64,000 nucleotides of DNA. Origin: CAYWQB01 sp964460785 (GTDB lineage Bacteria; Chlamydiota; Chlamydiia; Chlamydiales; CAYWQB01). The first letter of the stretch is position 1; every line of letters begins with the position of its first letter. The translations under genes and the position numbers were made by a program. Location: contig CAYWQB010000003.1 in the NCBI GenBank assembly GCA_964460785.1, positions 248,001 to 312,000 of the forward strand, read 5' to 3'. Positions 1 to 9,397 of the stretch are shown here, piece after piece. A model generated the notes under the pieces. The model was not told the origin of the DNA. It was given only the letters and a program-made list of their open reading frames with translations, and did not search any database.

Positions 1-324
1 CAGGAGGCTTCTGCTTCTTCAGAGCTTAAGGAGCAAGCCCCTTATACTTCGAATTTTTCACAAGACTGGAGCTCAGCAGTTAGCCAAAGCATGGAAGAGC
101 AGGAGGTCATAGCGAAAAAGGAAGGGGTCCAAGGGATGCTTTTACCCTTATTACTCTTGCTTGCAGGCGGAGTTTTCTTCTTTTTTGGAGCGATGCTTCT
201 TCTTTTTTCTCAAAATGGAGAGCTCGTTTTGCGCTGGTCTCAGGGGTATTGGATGCTATACTGGGGACTCGCCGCTCCAACTCTTTGGATTGGATGGCGT
301 GCTTTGCGTCAACTAGGCGGTTAG
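1..324 (+). CDS. C-terminal part of a membrane protein, 5' end outside window
   Basis: The frame is open from the first base, so the gene starts upstream; 107 residues are visible. The first 40 or so are polar and Ser/Glu-rich. They are followed by two hydrophobic helices, one rich in Leu, Phe and Gly and one rich in Trp and Tyr, separated by a short polar loop. The protein ends with a short basic tail. An internal ATG at 91 exists but nothing marks it as a start. The stop codon overlaps the stop of the convergent rsgA by two bases. I do not recognise the family; it is probably an inner-membrane protein. Confidence 0.6.
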   Translation, partial: QEASASSELKEQAPYTSNFSQDWSSAVSQSMEEQEVIAKKEGVQGMLLPLLLLLAGGVFFFFGAMLLLFSQNGELVLRWSQGYWMLYWGLAAPTLWIGWRALRQLGG

Positions 325-1409
325 CGTGAGCGACCAGGGTTTTGGATCCCTTCAAGGATGGAAAGATATGAGTCGTACCGATTGATAGAAAGCGAGCCTG
401 CTTCGACAGCTTCTAACACACGGCATCCTGGTTCGTTTTGATGTAGGCAGTTGGGAAAGCGGCACTCCGTACGCAGCGCTGAGATATCTGCATAGTAGTT
501 TTGGAGGTTTGCAGCTTCAATTTCATCTAAGGCAAAACTTTTGATTCCTGGGGTGTCAATGCAGCGCCCTCCTGAAGGGAGAGGGTAACTCTCTCCTCTT
601 GTGGTGGTGTGGGCTCCCTTCCCCGTTTTTTTTGCAACTTGGCCCACTTTTAGTGGGCGACCCAAGAAAAAGGAGAGAAGAGAGCTTTTTCCTGTACCCG
701 AAGGACCTGCAAAGGTGCTTACTTTTGCTTTCAGCTTCTGGAAAAGAGTCTCACACCCCTCTTTTGTTTCTGCACTGACCATTAAGCATTCTATCCCTGC
801 TGCTTGGTAGTCTTTCTGGAAGTCGGCAAGGAGCTCTTTTTCTTCTGGTGACGTCAAAAGATCAATCTTGTTAATCACAAGAAAAGGAGTGATTCCTCCT
901 TGTTGCGCTGCAATTAAAAAGCGGTCAACCATGCCAAAGGTGACTTTGGGCTCTTTGATTGAAATCGTAATAAATAGCTGCTCAATATTTGCTGCAATGC
1001 ACTGCTTCACCTGACTTGCTCCTCCTACAGAGCGTGAAAGAGAGCTACACCGTGGATAAATGCTTTGAATCACACCTGTGCCATCTGCAAAGGGTTCGAC
1101 TAACACCTCATCTCCTACAACGGCAATATTTTTTTGCTTTGTGACGGAGTGCTTAAAGCTACCCTTTACTTTGCAGTAGATATGTCGGTCTATTTTAGGA
1201 CAGTAGACGTCAATCAGAAGAGGAGAGATTGCATAAATAGAGCCTTGCTCCCAAGTCGAAGGGATCGAATCTGGGATAGCAAAAAGAGAGCTGCGTGACT
1301 GGTTTTTTTTAGTAAACTGCGACTGATCTTTTTGTGACCGCCTTTTTCTCTCTTGCCTCTGCTCTTTGCGGCTCAAGAAGGGGTGTGTGTCTTCATGCCA
1401 ATCTGTCAT
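321..1409 (-). CDS. rsgA: Ribosome small-subunit-dependent GTPase RsgA
   Basis: A circularly permuted GTPase of 362 residues that acts in late maturation of the 30S subunit. After a basic N-terminal stretch there is an OB-fold region. The GTPase motifs follow in permuted order: G4 NKIDLL, then G1 GPSGTGKSS, then G3 DTPGIKSF. The C-terminal zinc-binding knuckle (Cys...CLH...GC) is typical of the family. The ATG overlaps the stop of the upstream methyltransferase gene by four bases, so the two are translationally coupled. The pairing of two ribosome-biogenesis genes fits the assignment. Confidence 0.93.
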   Translation of the reverse strand: MTDWHEDTHPFLSRKEQRQERKRRSQKDQSQFTKKNQSRSSLFAIPDSIPSTWEQGSIYAISPLLIDVYCPKIDRHIYCKVKGSFKHSVTKQKNIAVVGDEVLVEPFADGTGVIQSIYPRCSSLSRSVGGASQVKQCIAANIEQLFITISIKEPKVTFGMVDRFLIAAQQGGITPFLVINKIDLLTSPEEKELLADFQKDYQAAGIECLMVSAETKEGCETLFQKLKAKVSTFAGPSGTGKSSLLSFFLGRPLKVGQVAKKTGKGAHTTTRGESYPLPSGGRCIDTPGIKSFALDEIEAANLQNYYADISALRTECRFPNCLHQNEPGCRVLEAVEAGSLSINRYDSYLSILEGIQNPGRSR

Positions 1410-2155
1410 CTTCCTCTCGCAAAGGTAAGGGCTGCCATGAGTATATGTCCTGCTGCAGCAACATTTAAAGATTCTATTTGATGAATGGGGATGTTCAGTG
1501 CTGTCGCATAGCTTTTGATAAAAGGAGAGACTCCTTGCGCTTCGGCTCCCATTGCAAGAGCTAGAGAAGAAGAGAAAGCAAGAGGTTCATAAAAGGGAGT
1601 GCCTGCAAGGTCCCCTGTATAGAGAGAGGGCTTCTCTCTATCTAGCCATTCGGCAACCTCCTCTTCTGTGCAGCGATATGTGGGAAGAAGAAAAGGCGCT
1701 CCTCTGGAGCTGCGCAGGGCTTTGTCATTGAAGGGATCAACACAAGGAGTGATGCAAATAGCTCGCTGCCAGCCAAAGGCGGCGGCTGTTCTTAGCAGCG
1801 TTCCCAAGTTGCCTGGGTCTTGTAGTCGATCTAAGATCAATGTTTTTCCCTGTCCAGAAAGAGGAGGAAGGATAGGAAGTGCCACTTCAGCCAAGAAGCC
1901 ATCAGAAGCTTTGAGCCCTGTAATTTTTTGGACTAAAAAATCTTCTATCACAGTGACCTCTTCAGGGAGATCTCCAAGCGCAGACGCACTGCTGGCAAAA
2001 ATTCCTTTGATGGTTAAGCTGTTGCGCAAGTTCTTAAAAATTTTTTTCCCTTGAACAATAGCTGATTGTTGCGCTAAACGGTAGGCATTGCTTGTTCTAA
2101 GCTTCGTTAGGTGATGAATCGTCGGGTGTTTAGCACTTTTTAGCATTTTTCTCAT
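1406..2155 (-). CDS. TrmH/SpoU-family RNA 2'-O-methyltransferase
   Basis: A 249-residue SPOUT-class methyltransferase. It has a basic substrate-binding N-terminal part and the three SpoU motifs: a DPGNLGTLLRTA segment, a central GAEAQGVS segment (normally GNEGxG) and a C-terminal SLNVAAAG segment. Members methylate ribose in rRNA or tRNA; the exact target cannot be read from sequence. The gene is first in a two-gene operon with rsgA. The motif-II Asn is replaced by Ala (GAEA), a tolerated but less common form. Which subgroup it belongs to (RlmB, TsnR or a chlamydial SpoU) is open. Confidence 0.85.
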   Translation of the reverse strand: MRKMLKSAKHPTIHHLTKLRTSNAYRLAQQSAIVQGKKIFKNLRNSLTIKGIFASSASALGDLPEEVTVIEDFLVQKITGLKASDGFLAEVALPILPPLSGQGKTLILDRLQDPGNLGTLLRTAAAFGWQRAICITPCVDPFNDKALRSSRGAPFLLPTYRCTEEEVAEWLDREKPSLYTGDLAGTPFYEPLAFSSSLALAMGAEAQGVSPFIKSYATALNIPIHQIESLNVAAAGHILMAALTFARGR

Positions 2156-2291
2156 GGGACAGAAATTGGCAAAATCTATACAAGCATTTCATGAAGAGCA
2201 AGCACAAGAGTAGGGGTTGTTGTCATTTGAGCTGGCTCCAAAAACATATCTATTTTAGCCCAATCAAAACTATCTTTGCTAGGGGATCCTT

Positions 2292-4223
2292 ATGGTAAAC
2301 CAGCGGATGGGTTCCCTCGGCCTTAGAGTCTTGGTTGCGAGTTTTGCTGTGTTGGCAATCCCTTTGCTTGTCTACATGATCGTTGTCTCTAGGAAAAATC
2401 TTGATGAAAAGCTAAGAGAGACTGTCCTGAGGTTGAAAGATTTAGGGAGAGGGCGGGCTCTTTTACTTAGCCAGCTTGTCAAATTTGATATGCGAGCTGC
2501 TGAAGTGATTACCAACCTCCTTGGATTAGAAGAGGAGGAATCTCATACATTAGGCTTCCAAGATGATGAACTGCTAAGAGAAATTGCAAAGTCTGGTGGT
2601 TTCACAGCTATTTTTTACCTTTCTGCCACCGCTGATGGACGCTATACCTGTATTTCGTCTTCTGATGACTCGATGATTGGAAAGGACTTTTCAAGTTATG
2701 GGTACTTGAGGCGTGCTGTTCGTAATGATCAGTTTACTTACGTGGGGCCTGGCGGAGCAAATAGCGAAGAAGAGTGGTTGTATATTAGCCGCGTGATCAC
2801 TAGTCCTGAAGGAAGGGTTGTTGGGGTTCTCACTGTAGCAGCTTCGATTACCAACCTGCTTAGCCGAGTGGTCGCCTCTGAAGAGAGTGCCTATCACGTA
2901 GATTTTTCTGTCTTAACAAAAGATAATATTGTTGTCGCAAGTAGCCGGGGGGAGCTTTCGCGCTCTCAGCTACATGACCTTTCTCAAGCTTCTTCTCAAA
3001 TACGGCGTAAAAGCCGTCAACATCGAGAGAATACGAACTTACGAAATATTTTTTATAAGAAGCAGCTCGTCCCCCTAGAGGGAGTAACGGGGTCTTTTGC
3101 GATTGAATGGGGAAAAGAAAAAACGATTGCCATTGAGCTGCCTATATTTGGGACGCAGCTCAACCTATTAGTTGAAGCGTCAGAAGCAGAAGTCTTTAAG
3201 CAGCAGTATCGCATTCTTTTACATACTTTGACTGTGAGCTTTTTGATCTTTGCCTCCGGTGGATGGGCTCTTTTCTGGATTACACAGAGGATGAGTGCTC
3301 CTTTGCAAAGCTTATGTAATGCAATGGTAGAGGTAGGGAAGGGAAATCTCAATGCGCGCTTTACTAGAGATCGGGTGGGCTTTGAGATCAATGTCGTTGG
3401 AAAAATTTTCAATGAGATGATCCTCTCCCTAAAGCGGCAAATGTCCATTGCGGAGAATGAAAGAGCTGCTAAAGAAAGCTTAGCCACAGAGCTGCAAATT
3501 GGACATGAGATTCAGCTAAGTATTTTGCCTCAAGGGGTTCCGACTATTAGTGGCATCGATATTGGAGCTAGATACCTCTCTGCTAAAGAGGTTGGAGGAG
3601 ATTTCTATGATCTTTTCTTGCAAAAGGATGCAAAGACAGGAAAAAAATCTCTTGTTGTTACAGTGGCAGATGCTTCAGGAAAAGGGGTCTCAGCATGTTT
3701 GTATTCCCTGTGCTTGCGCAGTATGTTGCGCTCTTTTTACTTAGATGAAAAAGACACAGCTTCAATCGCTACCCAAGCCAATGATCTCTTCTGTCGGGAT
3801 ACAGGAGACTCGGGGATGTTTGTTACGGCATTTATTGCGCTGTATGACCCAGAGACAAGAGTCTTGCGTTTTAGCTGTTGTGGTCACAACCCCGCAATTT
3901 TAGTTCGGGCAAATGGAACGCTTGAGCGACTAACGACAGAGGGAATTGCTATGGGGGTCCTTCCTCATGAGCAGCCAGCTTCTGTAGGGCAAACACAGCT
4001 CTATCCTGGAGACTTGGTTTGTTTTTATACGGACGGAGTGACAGAAGCGCATGATAAGGATAACCTGTTGTTTGGAGAAAAGCGTTTAGAAGATTCTCTT
4101 GTAAAGAGTCGCTTGGATGGTGCGCAATCTTCTGCAGATCAGGTTGTAGAAGCTGTGCACGCATTCGCAAAAGAAGCAGGACAACATGATGATATCACGG
4201 TGGTGACTCTCAAAGTTTCTTAG
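2292..4223 (+). CDS. rsbU: RsbU-type PP2C serine phosphatase with extracytoplasmic sensor
   Basis: A 643-residue membrane phosphatase. TM helix 1 lies at about 10-32, an extracytoplasmic dCache-like sensor at 33-305, TM helix 2 at about 308-330, HAMP at 331-385 and a SpoIIE/PP2C domain at 400-643. Metal-binding acidic residues are present in GGDFYD (D437, D440), VADASGKG (D460), TDGVTEA (D581) and HDDIT (D633/D634). In Chlamydia the homologue dephosphorylates anti-sigma antagonists in a partner-switching cascade and its periplasmic domain senses a metabolite. The gene stands alone and its last 14 bases overlap the convergent polymerase gene. Confidence 0.9.
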   Translation: MVNQRMGSLGLRVLVASFAVLAIPLLVYMIVVSRKNLDEKLRETVLRLKDLGRGRALLLSQLVKFDMRAAEVITNLLGLEEEESHTLGFQDDELLREIAKSGGFTAIFYLSATADGRYTCISSSDDSMIGKDFSSYGYLRRAVRNDQFTYVGPGGANSEEEWLYISRVITSPEGRVVGVLTVAASITNLLSRVVASEESAYHVDFSVLTKDNIVVASSRGELSRSQLHDLSQASSQIRRKSRQHRENTNLRNIFYKKQLVPLEGVTGSFAIEWGKEKTIAIELPIFGTQLNLLVEASEAEVFKQQYRILLHTLTVSFLIFASGGWALFWITQRMSAPLQSLCNAMVEVGKGNLNARFTRDRVGFEINVVGKIFNEMILSLKRQMSIAENERAAKESLATELQIGHEIQLSILPQGVPTISGIDIGARYLSAKEVGGDFYDLFLQKDAKTGKKSLVVTVADASGKGVSACLYSLCLRSMLRSFYLDEKDTASIATQANDLFCRDTGDSGMFVTAFIALYDPETRVLRFSCCGHNPAILVRANGTLERLTTEGIAMGVLPHEQPASVGQTQLYPGDLVCFYTDGVTEAHDKDNLLFGEKRLEDSLVKSRLDGAQSSADQVVEAVHAFAKEAGQHDDITVVTLKVS

Positions 4224-5424
4224 GCCATACACGGCTTTTTTTAAGCTCGACAAGTAGCTCTTCTTTTTCCTCTATTCCTTTTGCAGCTGCAATCCCCTCT
4301 GCTTCTCGGAGGAGTTGGCCCATTAATGGCCCCTTTGGAATGCCATGGGCAGTCAGATCTACTGCTTTTAGTACAGGGTTTTTGTCCTTGATCCTGTGAA
4401 TAAAGGGGGCAAGCTCTTTCATGCGCTTTTCATGAGCTTCTTTGAACTGCTTGATGTCTTGAAAGTGAGGAAGGAAGCTTGCAACTTGTAAGAGATGAGC
4501 AATATCTTCCGTACTGTAGATATAAGCCCATTCAATAGAGGAGGACCCCTGTAGGTTAAGCTGGCAAAAATGCGAAAAAGCCTGCATGCGTTTTTTTTGC
4601 TTGTTTGACAGTTTGAAAAAAGCACAAAGTTCAAGCATCTCAGCCTCTTTTGCATGCCCTAAGAGAAGGGGGAGGTATAGCTCACTTGGGGTTTGATGCT
4701 GCTGTAGGTCCATAATGACCTCCTTTATCGGAGGCTTTGCATTGGGAAGAAAGGTTTGTAAAAGGCCTAAAGCATCGAGATCATGAAGACTTTGCTCAAA
4801 TCGAGGACCTTGTGCCATTTTGTCAAATTCTTGCCAGATGCGCTCGATAGATACAGATGGAAGCAGGCTATGGCTGAATTTTTTAATCGCCTGAAGGGTT
4901 TGTTGTTCTATGTGGAAACCAAGTTTAGCTGCAAAGCGCACCGCACGCAACATGCGCAGGCGGTCCTCTTCAAAGCGCTCCTGTGCAATGCCAATCGCAC
5001 GAATACATTGGCTGCGTAAGTCTTCTTGCCCTCCTACATAGTCAATCACCTGCTCACTGATAGGGTCAAAAAAAAGACCATTGATTGTGAAGTCTCGCCT
5101 CTGTGCATCTTCTTTGGGAGATGAGTAGGTAATAGATTCTGGATGACGTCCATTTTGGTAGAGCCCGTCACTGCGAAAGGTTGCGACTTCAAATGTATGC
5201 CCCTCTTCACAAACAAGGATCACACCAAAGCTTGCACCCACTGCATGTGTTTTATCAAAAATTTCCTCCACCTGATCTGGACGGGCTGCAGTTGCAATAT
5301 CGATATCATCGGAGGGGCGCTCAAGCAGGTAGTCCCGGACCCAGCCCCCAGCGAACAAGGTCGTAAATCCATGATTTTTAAGGTGTAGTGCAACTTTTTT
5401 TGCGGCGTCTAAAGCGGAGAGCAT
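4210..5424 (-). CDS. CCA tRNA nucleotidyltransferase / poly(A) polymerase family protein
   Basis: A 404-residue class II nucleotidyltransferase. The N-terminal head holds the GGWVRDYLL motif and the catalytic DIDIAT carboxylates. It is followed by the RRDFTINGLF motif, the LRAVRFAAKLGF motif (an ATP/RNA-recognition helix) and an all-helical neck and body. The family either adds CCA to tRNA 3' ends or adds poly(A) tails, and motif reading alone does not separate them. A CCA-adding role is plausible because the tRNA-Ser gene in this window does not encode CCA. It is convergent with rsbU, overlapping by 14 bases. Confidence 0.88.
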   Translation of the reverse strand: MLSALDAAKKVALHLKNHGFTTLFAGGWVRDYLLERPSDDIDIATAARPDQVEEIFDKTHAVGASFGVILVCEEGHTFEVATFRSDGLYQNGRHPESITYSSPKEDAQRRDFTINGLFFDPISEQVIDYVGGQEDLRSQCIRAIGIAQERFEEDRLRMLRAVRFAAKLGFHIEQQTLQAIKKFSHSLLPSVSIERIWQEFDKMAQGPRFEQSLHDLDALGLLQTFLPNAKPPIKEVIMDLQQHQTPSELYLPLLLGHAKEAEMLELCAFFKLSNKQKKRMQAFSHFCQLNLQGSSSIEWAYIYSTEDIAHLLQVASFLPHFQDIKQFKEAHEKRMKELAPFIHRIKDKNPVLKAVDLTAHGIPKGPLMGQLLREAEGIAAAKGIEEKEELLVELKKSRVWPKKL

Positions 5425-5494
5425 GAGCGGTTTTGATTTGCTGTTATTCTCTCCTATTGTAGGCTAGAGAGAAAATAAAAAGAAGGAGATAGGA

Positions 5495-7303
5495 TTGTCT
5501 AAAGCCCTGTCCTCGCCTAGGCGGATCCGTTTACTTGATGAAAAAACAGTAAACCAGGTGGCTGCTGGTGAGGTGATTGAATCGCCAGCTTCCGTTGTAA
5601 AAGAGCTTGTTGAAAACTCTTTGGATGCAGGAGCAAAAACAATCCAAGTAGAGATCGTGTCAGGAGGACGCAATCTCATTCGCGTTCGAGATGATGGATG
5701 TGGCTTGCGGGCTGATGAGGCTTTGTTAGCTTTTGAACGTCATGCCACGTCAAAGATTGCGAAATTAGAGGATATTGCCCAGATCGGAACAATGGGGTTT
5801 CGAGGAGAAGCTCTCCCTTCTATTGCTTCTGTGGCAAAGTGCTCTATGGTCACGCACTGTGAAGGAAAGAGCTGTCGTGTTGAAATCCACGGGGGGCGCG
5901 TGATCAAACATGAAGCAACTGCATCCGCTCCCGGAACAGTCATTGAAGTGCGCTCACTTTTTTATAATGTGCCCGTGAGGAGAAATTTTCAAAAAAGTGT
6001 TGGCTGGGATACCCAAAAGGTCTGGCAAGTGATGGCTGCTTTAAGCCTTGCAAACCCAGCTTGCTCTTTTTGCCTGAAAGACGAGGGAAAAGAAATTCTT
6101 TTCACACAGAGTCATTATTCTGAGCCTATAGAAGAACGAGTGCGCGCCCGAACAGAAGAAATTTTGGGACAGGCCTTTTTGGATGGAGGATCATATCTTT
6201 CTCTAGAAGAGGATGGAATGCAGTTTTATGGACTGCTTGCCGACCCTCTTAAAACCAGGCCAAATAAGTTGGGGCAGTATTTATTTCTCAACCGGCGAGC
6301 GGTCGTTTGCCCTTTCATTGCTACTGTGGTGAAGCGAGCTCTTGGGACACGGATTTCTTCTCATCGCTACCCTATCTTTATTTTGCATATGGAGCTGCCC
6401 CCAGAGCTCATCGATGTGAATGTACATCCTCAAAAAAAAGAGGTTCGCTTACAGCAAGAAGAACGGATTGAGCGCCTTTTAATGCATGGGATTGCAAAGC
6501 TTTTTTCTACTACGAAAGAGGCTGTCTCTCCGTCTTTATCTACTCCTGCACCAATACGCGCAGCACCTCTTCAACCATTCCGCCCCTTGCCCTCCTTCAA
6601 AAAACAAGAGGAGAGAGTAGAGCCTCAGGAAGCAGAAACAGCTCCTTTGCCATGGGAAGAGTCTCCACCAGAGGTGCAAGACCTAGAAAAAGCTTCAGAG
6701 CCTTCTTATCAGATGCCTATAGATATACAAGTATTGGGCTTGGTCGGTCGTTATGCTCTGATTGCAAGCTCTTTTTTGAGAGATAAGCTCTATGGAGAGA
6801 CTGAGGGGCTTCTCTTAGTGAACCAAATGCGCTTTTGGAATCGTATTATCTATGACAGTTTATCTACAAAAGACGCACAAGAAATGCAAAGGCTCCTACT
6901 CCCCATTTCTTTGACTCTTAGTAAGGAAGAAAGCCGATGGCTTGTTGAGCATCAGCAAAGCTTGCTCTCTGTTGGGATCGAGCTATCTGCTTTAGGAGAA
7001 ACGACTTTTATTGTAGAGCAACTGCCAACTTACTTGGCTTCTGTAGACTTGGCTAGTTGGCTGAAAGAATTTACTATGGAGGGGCTTGCTGGGAAGAAAA
7101 AAGCCGTTTCAGAGAGGCTTGTAGATCAGCTACGCCTTTCTCTTTCAAGACGTGCTGCACGGGTTACAAAAAGTAAAAGGCAGCTGACAAGAGGTGACTT
7201 TCTTCATTTACTCGATTGTGCAGATTGGCAAAAAGATCCTGCAGGGAAGCCGATTTTCGCCTTTTTAAGTGAGAGCCTTGTCGAGAAGAAGCTATTTTGT
7301 TAG
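5495..7303 (+). CDS. mutL: DNA mismatch repair protein MutL
   Basis: A 602-residue GHKL ATPase that links mismatch recognition to strand incision. The TTG start is preceded by AGAAGGAGAT at 5481-5490, and no better start exists. The N-terminal half has KELVENSLDAG, DDGCG and GFRGEAL ATPase motifs and a complete transducer domain. A Pro/Glu-rich linker covers about 345-405. In the dimerisation domain the usual endonuclease motif DQHA..E..E is replaced by NQMRFWNRIIYD (443-454), so metal-dependent nicking activity appears lost. The pepP gene follows within 11 bases. Confidence 0.95.
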   Translation: MSKALSSPRRIRLLDEKTVNQVAAGEVIESPASVVKELVENSLDAGAKTIQVEIVSGGRNLIRVRDDGCGLRADEALLAFERHATSKIAKLEDIAQIGTMGFRGEALPSIASVAKCSMVTHCEGKSCRVEIHGGRVIKHEATASAPGTVIEVRSLFYNVPVRRNFQKSVGWDTQKVWQVMAALSLANPACSFCLKDEGKEILFTQSHYSEPIEERVRARTEEILGQAFLDGGSYLSLEEDGMQFYGLLADPLKTRPNKLGQYLFLNRRAVVCPFIATVVKRALGTRISSHRYPIFILHMELPPELIDVNVHPQKKEVRLQQEERIERLLMHGIAKLFSTTKEAVSPSLSTPAPIRAAPLQPFRPLPSFKKQEERVEPQEAETAPLPWEESPPEVQDLEKASEPSYQMPIDIQVLGLVGRYALIASSFLRDKLYGETEGLLLVNQMRFWNRIIYDSLSTKDAQEMQRLLLPISLTLSKEESRWLVEHQQSLLSVGIELSALGETTFIVEQLPTYLASVDLASWLKEFTMEGLAGKKKAVSERLVDQLRLSLSRRAARVTKSKRQLTRGDFLHLLDCADWQKDPAGKPIFAFLSESLVEKKLFC

Positions 7304-7313
7304 CTTGACCTCT

Positions 7314-8369
7314 ATGTATAAAACACGCTGTCAGCATTTAATTTCTTGGGTCAAAACCTCCCCTGTAGGCGCTCTCCTTATTAAAGGAGAGGTTGATCTT
7401 TTTTACTATACAGGTCAGCACTTAAGTGCGGGCTACTTGCTTGCTTCAGAGTCTGGGGTTAGTTTGCATGTAGATAGTCGCTATTTTGATCGCTGTAAAG
7501 AGTGTTGCACTCATCTTGATCAGGTTGCGTTGCTTACACAAGGAGCAACGTTTTCCTTTTTACCAAAAAAGAAGCTAGGGATTGATCCTAGTGTCTTTAC
7601 CTTGAGTGAATACTTGCGTATAGGGAAAGGTGATGTAGAGATTGAACCTTTGCCTTCAGCCACGCAGCAAAAGCTGCGGGTGCTTAAGTCCAATGAGGAG
7701 CTAGATAAGCTCCGAACAGCATGCCAAGTGACGCAGTACGGCCTTTCTCATGTATTAGACCGCTTGCGTGAAGGGGTTTCAGAGGTAAAGCTTGATCGAG
7801 AGCTGCGCAAGTTTTGGTTAGTTGAGTATGGAGCGGAGCCTTCTTTTGATCCGATTATCGCTTTTGGAGAAAACTCTGCAAATCCTCACTATACGCCTGG
7901 AGAGCGCCAGCTCAAAGAAGGAGACCCCGTGCTGATTGACCTGGGAGCTAAAGTAGAAGGGTATTGTGCAGATATGACACGGGTCTATTTCTTTGGTGAG
8001 CCTTCGGAGCAAATGCAGTCCCTGTATCAAGCGGTTTTAACAGCTCAGATTCAGTCGTTTGAAGCATGTAAGGTGGGAAAAAAGTGTGGGGATATTGATG
8101 CGGTGGCTCGTAAGTCTCTTGCAAAGAAAGGATTGGCAGAAGCGTTTACCCATAGCCTTGGACATGGTATTGGCCTTGAAATTCATGAGCAACCCAACTT
8201 GCGCATGGAAGCGAGCGATGTATTGCAAGAGCGCATGGTGTTTACCTTAGAGCCAGGGGCTTATCTCCCAGGTGTTGGAGGCGTTCGCATTGAAGATAGC
8301 GTGGCTCTTCTTGCAGAGGGGCCAGTAAATTTGACCCCATTTTCTAAAGATCCCTTCTTGTTAAATTAA
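7314..8369 (+). CDS. pepP: Xaa-Pro aminopeptidase (M24 family)
   Basis: A 351-residue pita-bread metallopeptidase that removes N-terminal residues before proline. The creatinase-like N-terminal domain covers about 1-125. The catalytic domain follows with the metal ligands in order: VLIDLGAK, ADMTRVY, HSLGHGIGLEIHE, FTLEPG and VRIEDS. I place the start at the ATG at 7314, directly after mutL. An in-frame GTG at 7269 would overlap mutL by 35 bases and gives a poor N-terminus. The mutL-pepP order is the same in Chlamydia. Substrates are probably oligopeptides in the cytoplasm. Confidence 0.9.
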   Translation: MYKTRCQHLISWVKTSPVGALLIKGEVDLFYYTGQHLSAGYLLASESGVSLHVDSRYFDRCKECCTHLDQVALLTQGATFSFLPKKKLGIDPSVFTLSEYLRIGKGDVEIEPLPSATQQKLRVLKSNEELDKLRTACQVTQYGLSHVLDRLREGVSEVKLDRELRKFWLVEYGAEPSFDPIIAFGENSANPHYTPGERQLKEGDPVLIDLGAKVEGYCADMTRVYFFGEPSEQMQSLYQAVLTAQIQSFEACKVGKKCGDIDAVARKSLAKKGLAEAFTHSLGHGIGLEIHEQPNLRMEASDVLQERMVFTLEPGAYLPGVGGVRIEDSVALLAEGPVNLTPFSKDPFLLN

Positions 8370-8432
8370 TTCTGGACGAAATTGTTGCTTTCTTTTTTGC
8401 TGATCCTCGGGGGTATGAGGAGGACAGTTTAA

Positions 8433-9389
8433 ATGATCGTTGCTTGGAGTTTACAGGATTATCAAGGGGGAGAGAATCCTCTACTGATCTATCTATTTAT
8501 TGCATGTGCGTTATTGGCGTTTGCAATTTTTTTGCGGCGCGCCTTGGGGACAAGAAAAAGAGCCCAGGCATTTTATCAAGCATGTAAGGAGAAAAACTTG
8601 CCTGAAGAGGGGCAAGCTGTCTTCATTCGCTACATGAAAAAAAATAAAGAACCTTTATCTCCAGAGCTGCTGACGAACCGTATATGGTATGATAAATTTC
8701 TAAATCGCCTGGCTTTACACGCCTTTTTTTCTCAAGATCCTCTGGTCAAGAAGGACCTACAAGCTCTTATCAAGATACGAGAGACTCTCTTTCCCTTTCC
8801 TGAAGATGGAAAAATCGTTTCATCTAGACAAATCCCTGAGGGAAGTTCTTTGACTCTTTCTTGTTATCAAGAAAGGACTTCAAGCTATGTAGATCTTCCG
8901 GCAACACTTATTGATAACCAAGAAGTCGGTTTGCAGGTGTCTGTTCAAGAGCATGTAGGAGTGACGGATGTAAAAGCGCATGGCCCCTTGCGAGTTTTTT
9001 ATAATGATCCAGCAAAAATGAAAGGCATGCACTTTGAGTCTTACTTAATGCATAAAGATGAAATCCATGAAAAATGGATGATACAACACTCGTACTTCAT
9101 TGAGAAAGAGGAAGAAAAAGAGCTCAATATTCCTGCAACTTTTATGATCCGTGCTCAAGAAGAAGTAGTAGAGAAGCCTATTACTATTCTACGCTTGAAA
9201 AGCTCTCGCTGTATTGTAAGAGGAGAGGGACTTTCTGAAGAGAGTAAAGGTTTATTGCAATGCTTGCTGCTTGATCAACAAATGTCTTTGCCTGTGGAGG
9301 TGGAGTCGAAATCTGGAGATCTTGTTACACTACAGCTAACGTCCTTATCTGAAGCGCAACGCTCTCATATTCGGCGCGCTATGCGCTAG
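8433..9389 (+). CDS. Membrane-anchored protein with a degenerate PilZ-like C-terminal domain
   Basis: A 318-residue protein with a clear GGAGG ribosome site at about 8418. One TM helix lies at about 15-35, followed by a basic helical stretch. Residues from about 130 look like the N-terminal barrel of YcgR/PilZN proteins. Residues from about 235 to the end have the strand order and the closing LSEAQRSHIRRAM helix of PilZ domains. The c-di-GMP binding signatures (RxxxR and D/NxSxxG) are not intact, so nucleotide binding is doubtful. The assignment is an inference from pattern only. It sits eight bases before a secreted-protein gene. Confidence 0.5.
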   Translation: MIVAWSLQDYQGGENPLLIYLFIACALLAFAIFLRRALGTRKRAQAFYQACKEKNLPEEGQAVFIRYMKKNKEPLSPELLTNRIWYDKFLNRLALHAFFSQDPLVKKDLQALIKIRETLFPFPEDGKIVSSRQIPEGSSLTLSCYQERTSSYVDLPATLIDNQEVGLQVSVQEHVGVTDVKAHGPLRVFYNDPAKMKGMHFESYLMHKDEIHEKWMIQHSYFIEKEEEKELNIPATFMIRAQEEVVEKPITILRLKSSRCIVRGEGLSEESKGLLQCLLLDQQMSLPVEVESKSGDLVTLQLTSLSEAQRSHIRRAMR

Positions 9390-9397
9390 GAGGCCCT

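Noticed and set aside
7269..7313. GTG start for pepP inside mutL
   Set aside because: The added 15 residues are basic and non-conserved and would overlap mutL by 35 bases; the ATG at 7314 matches the family N-terminus better.
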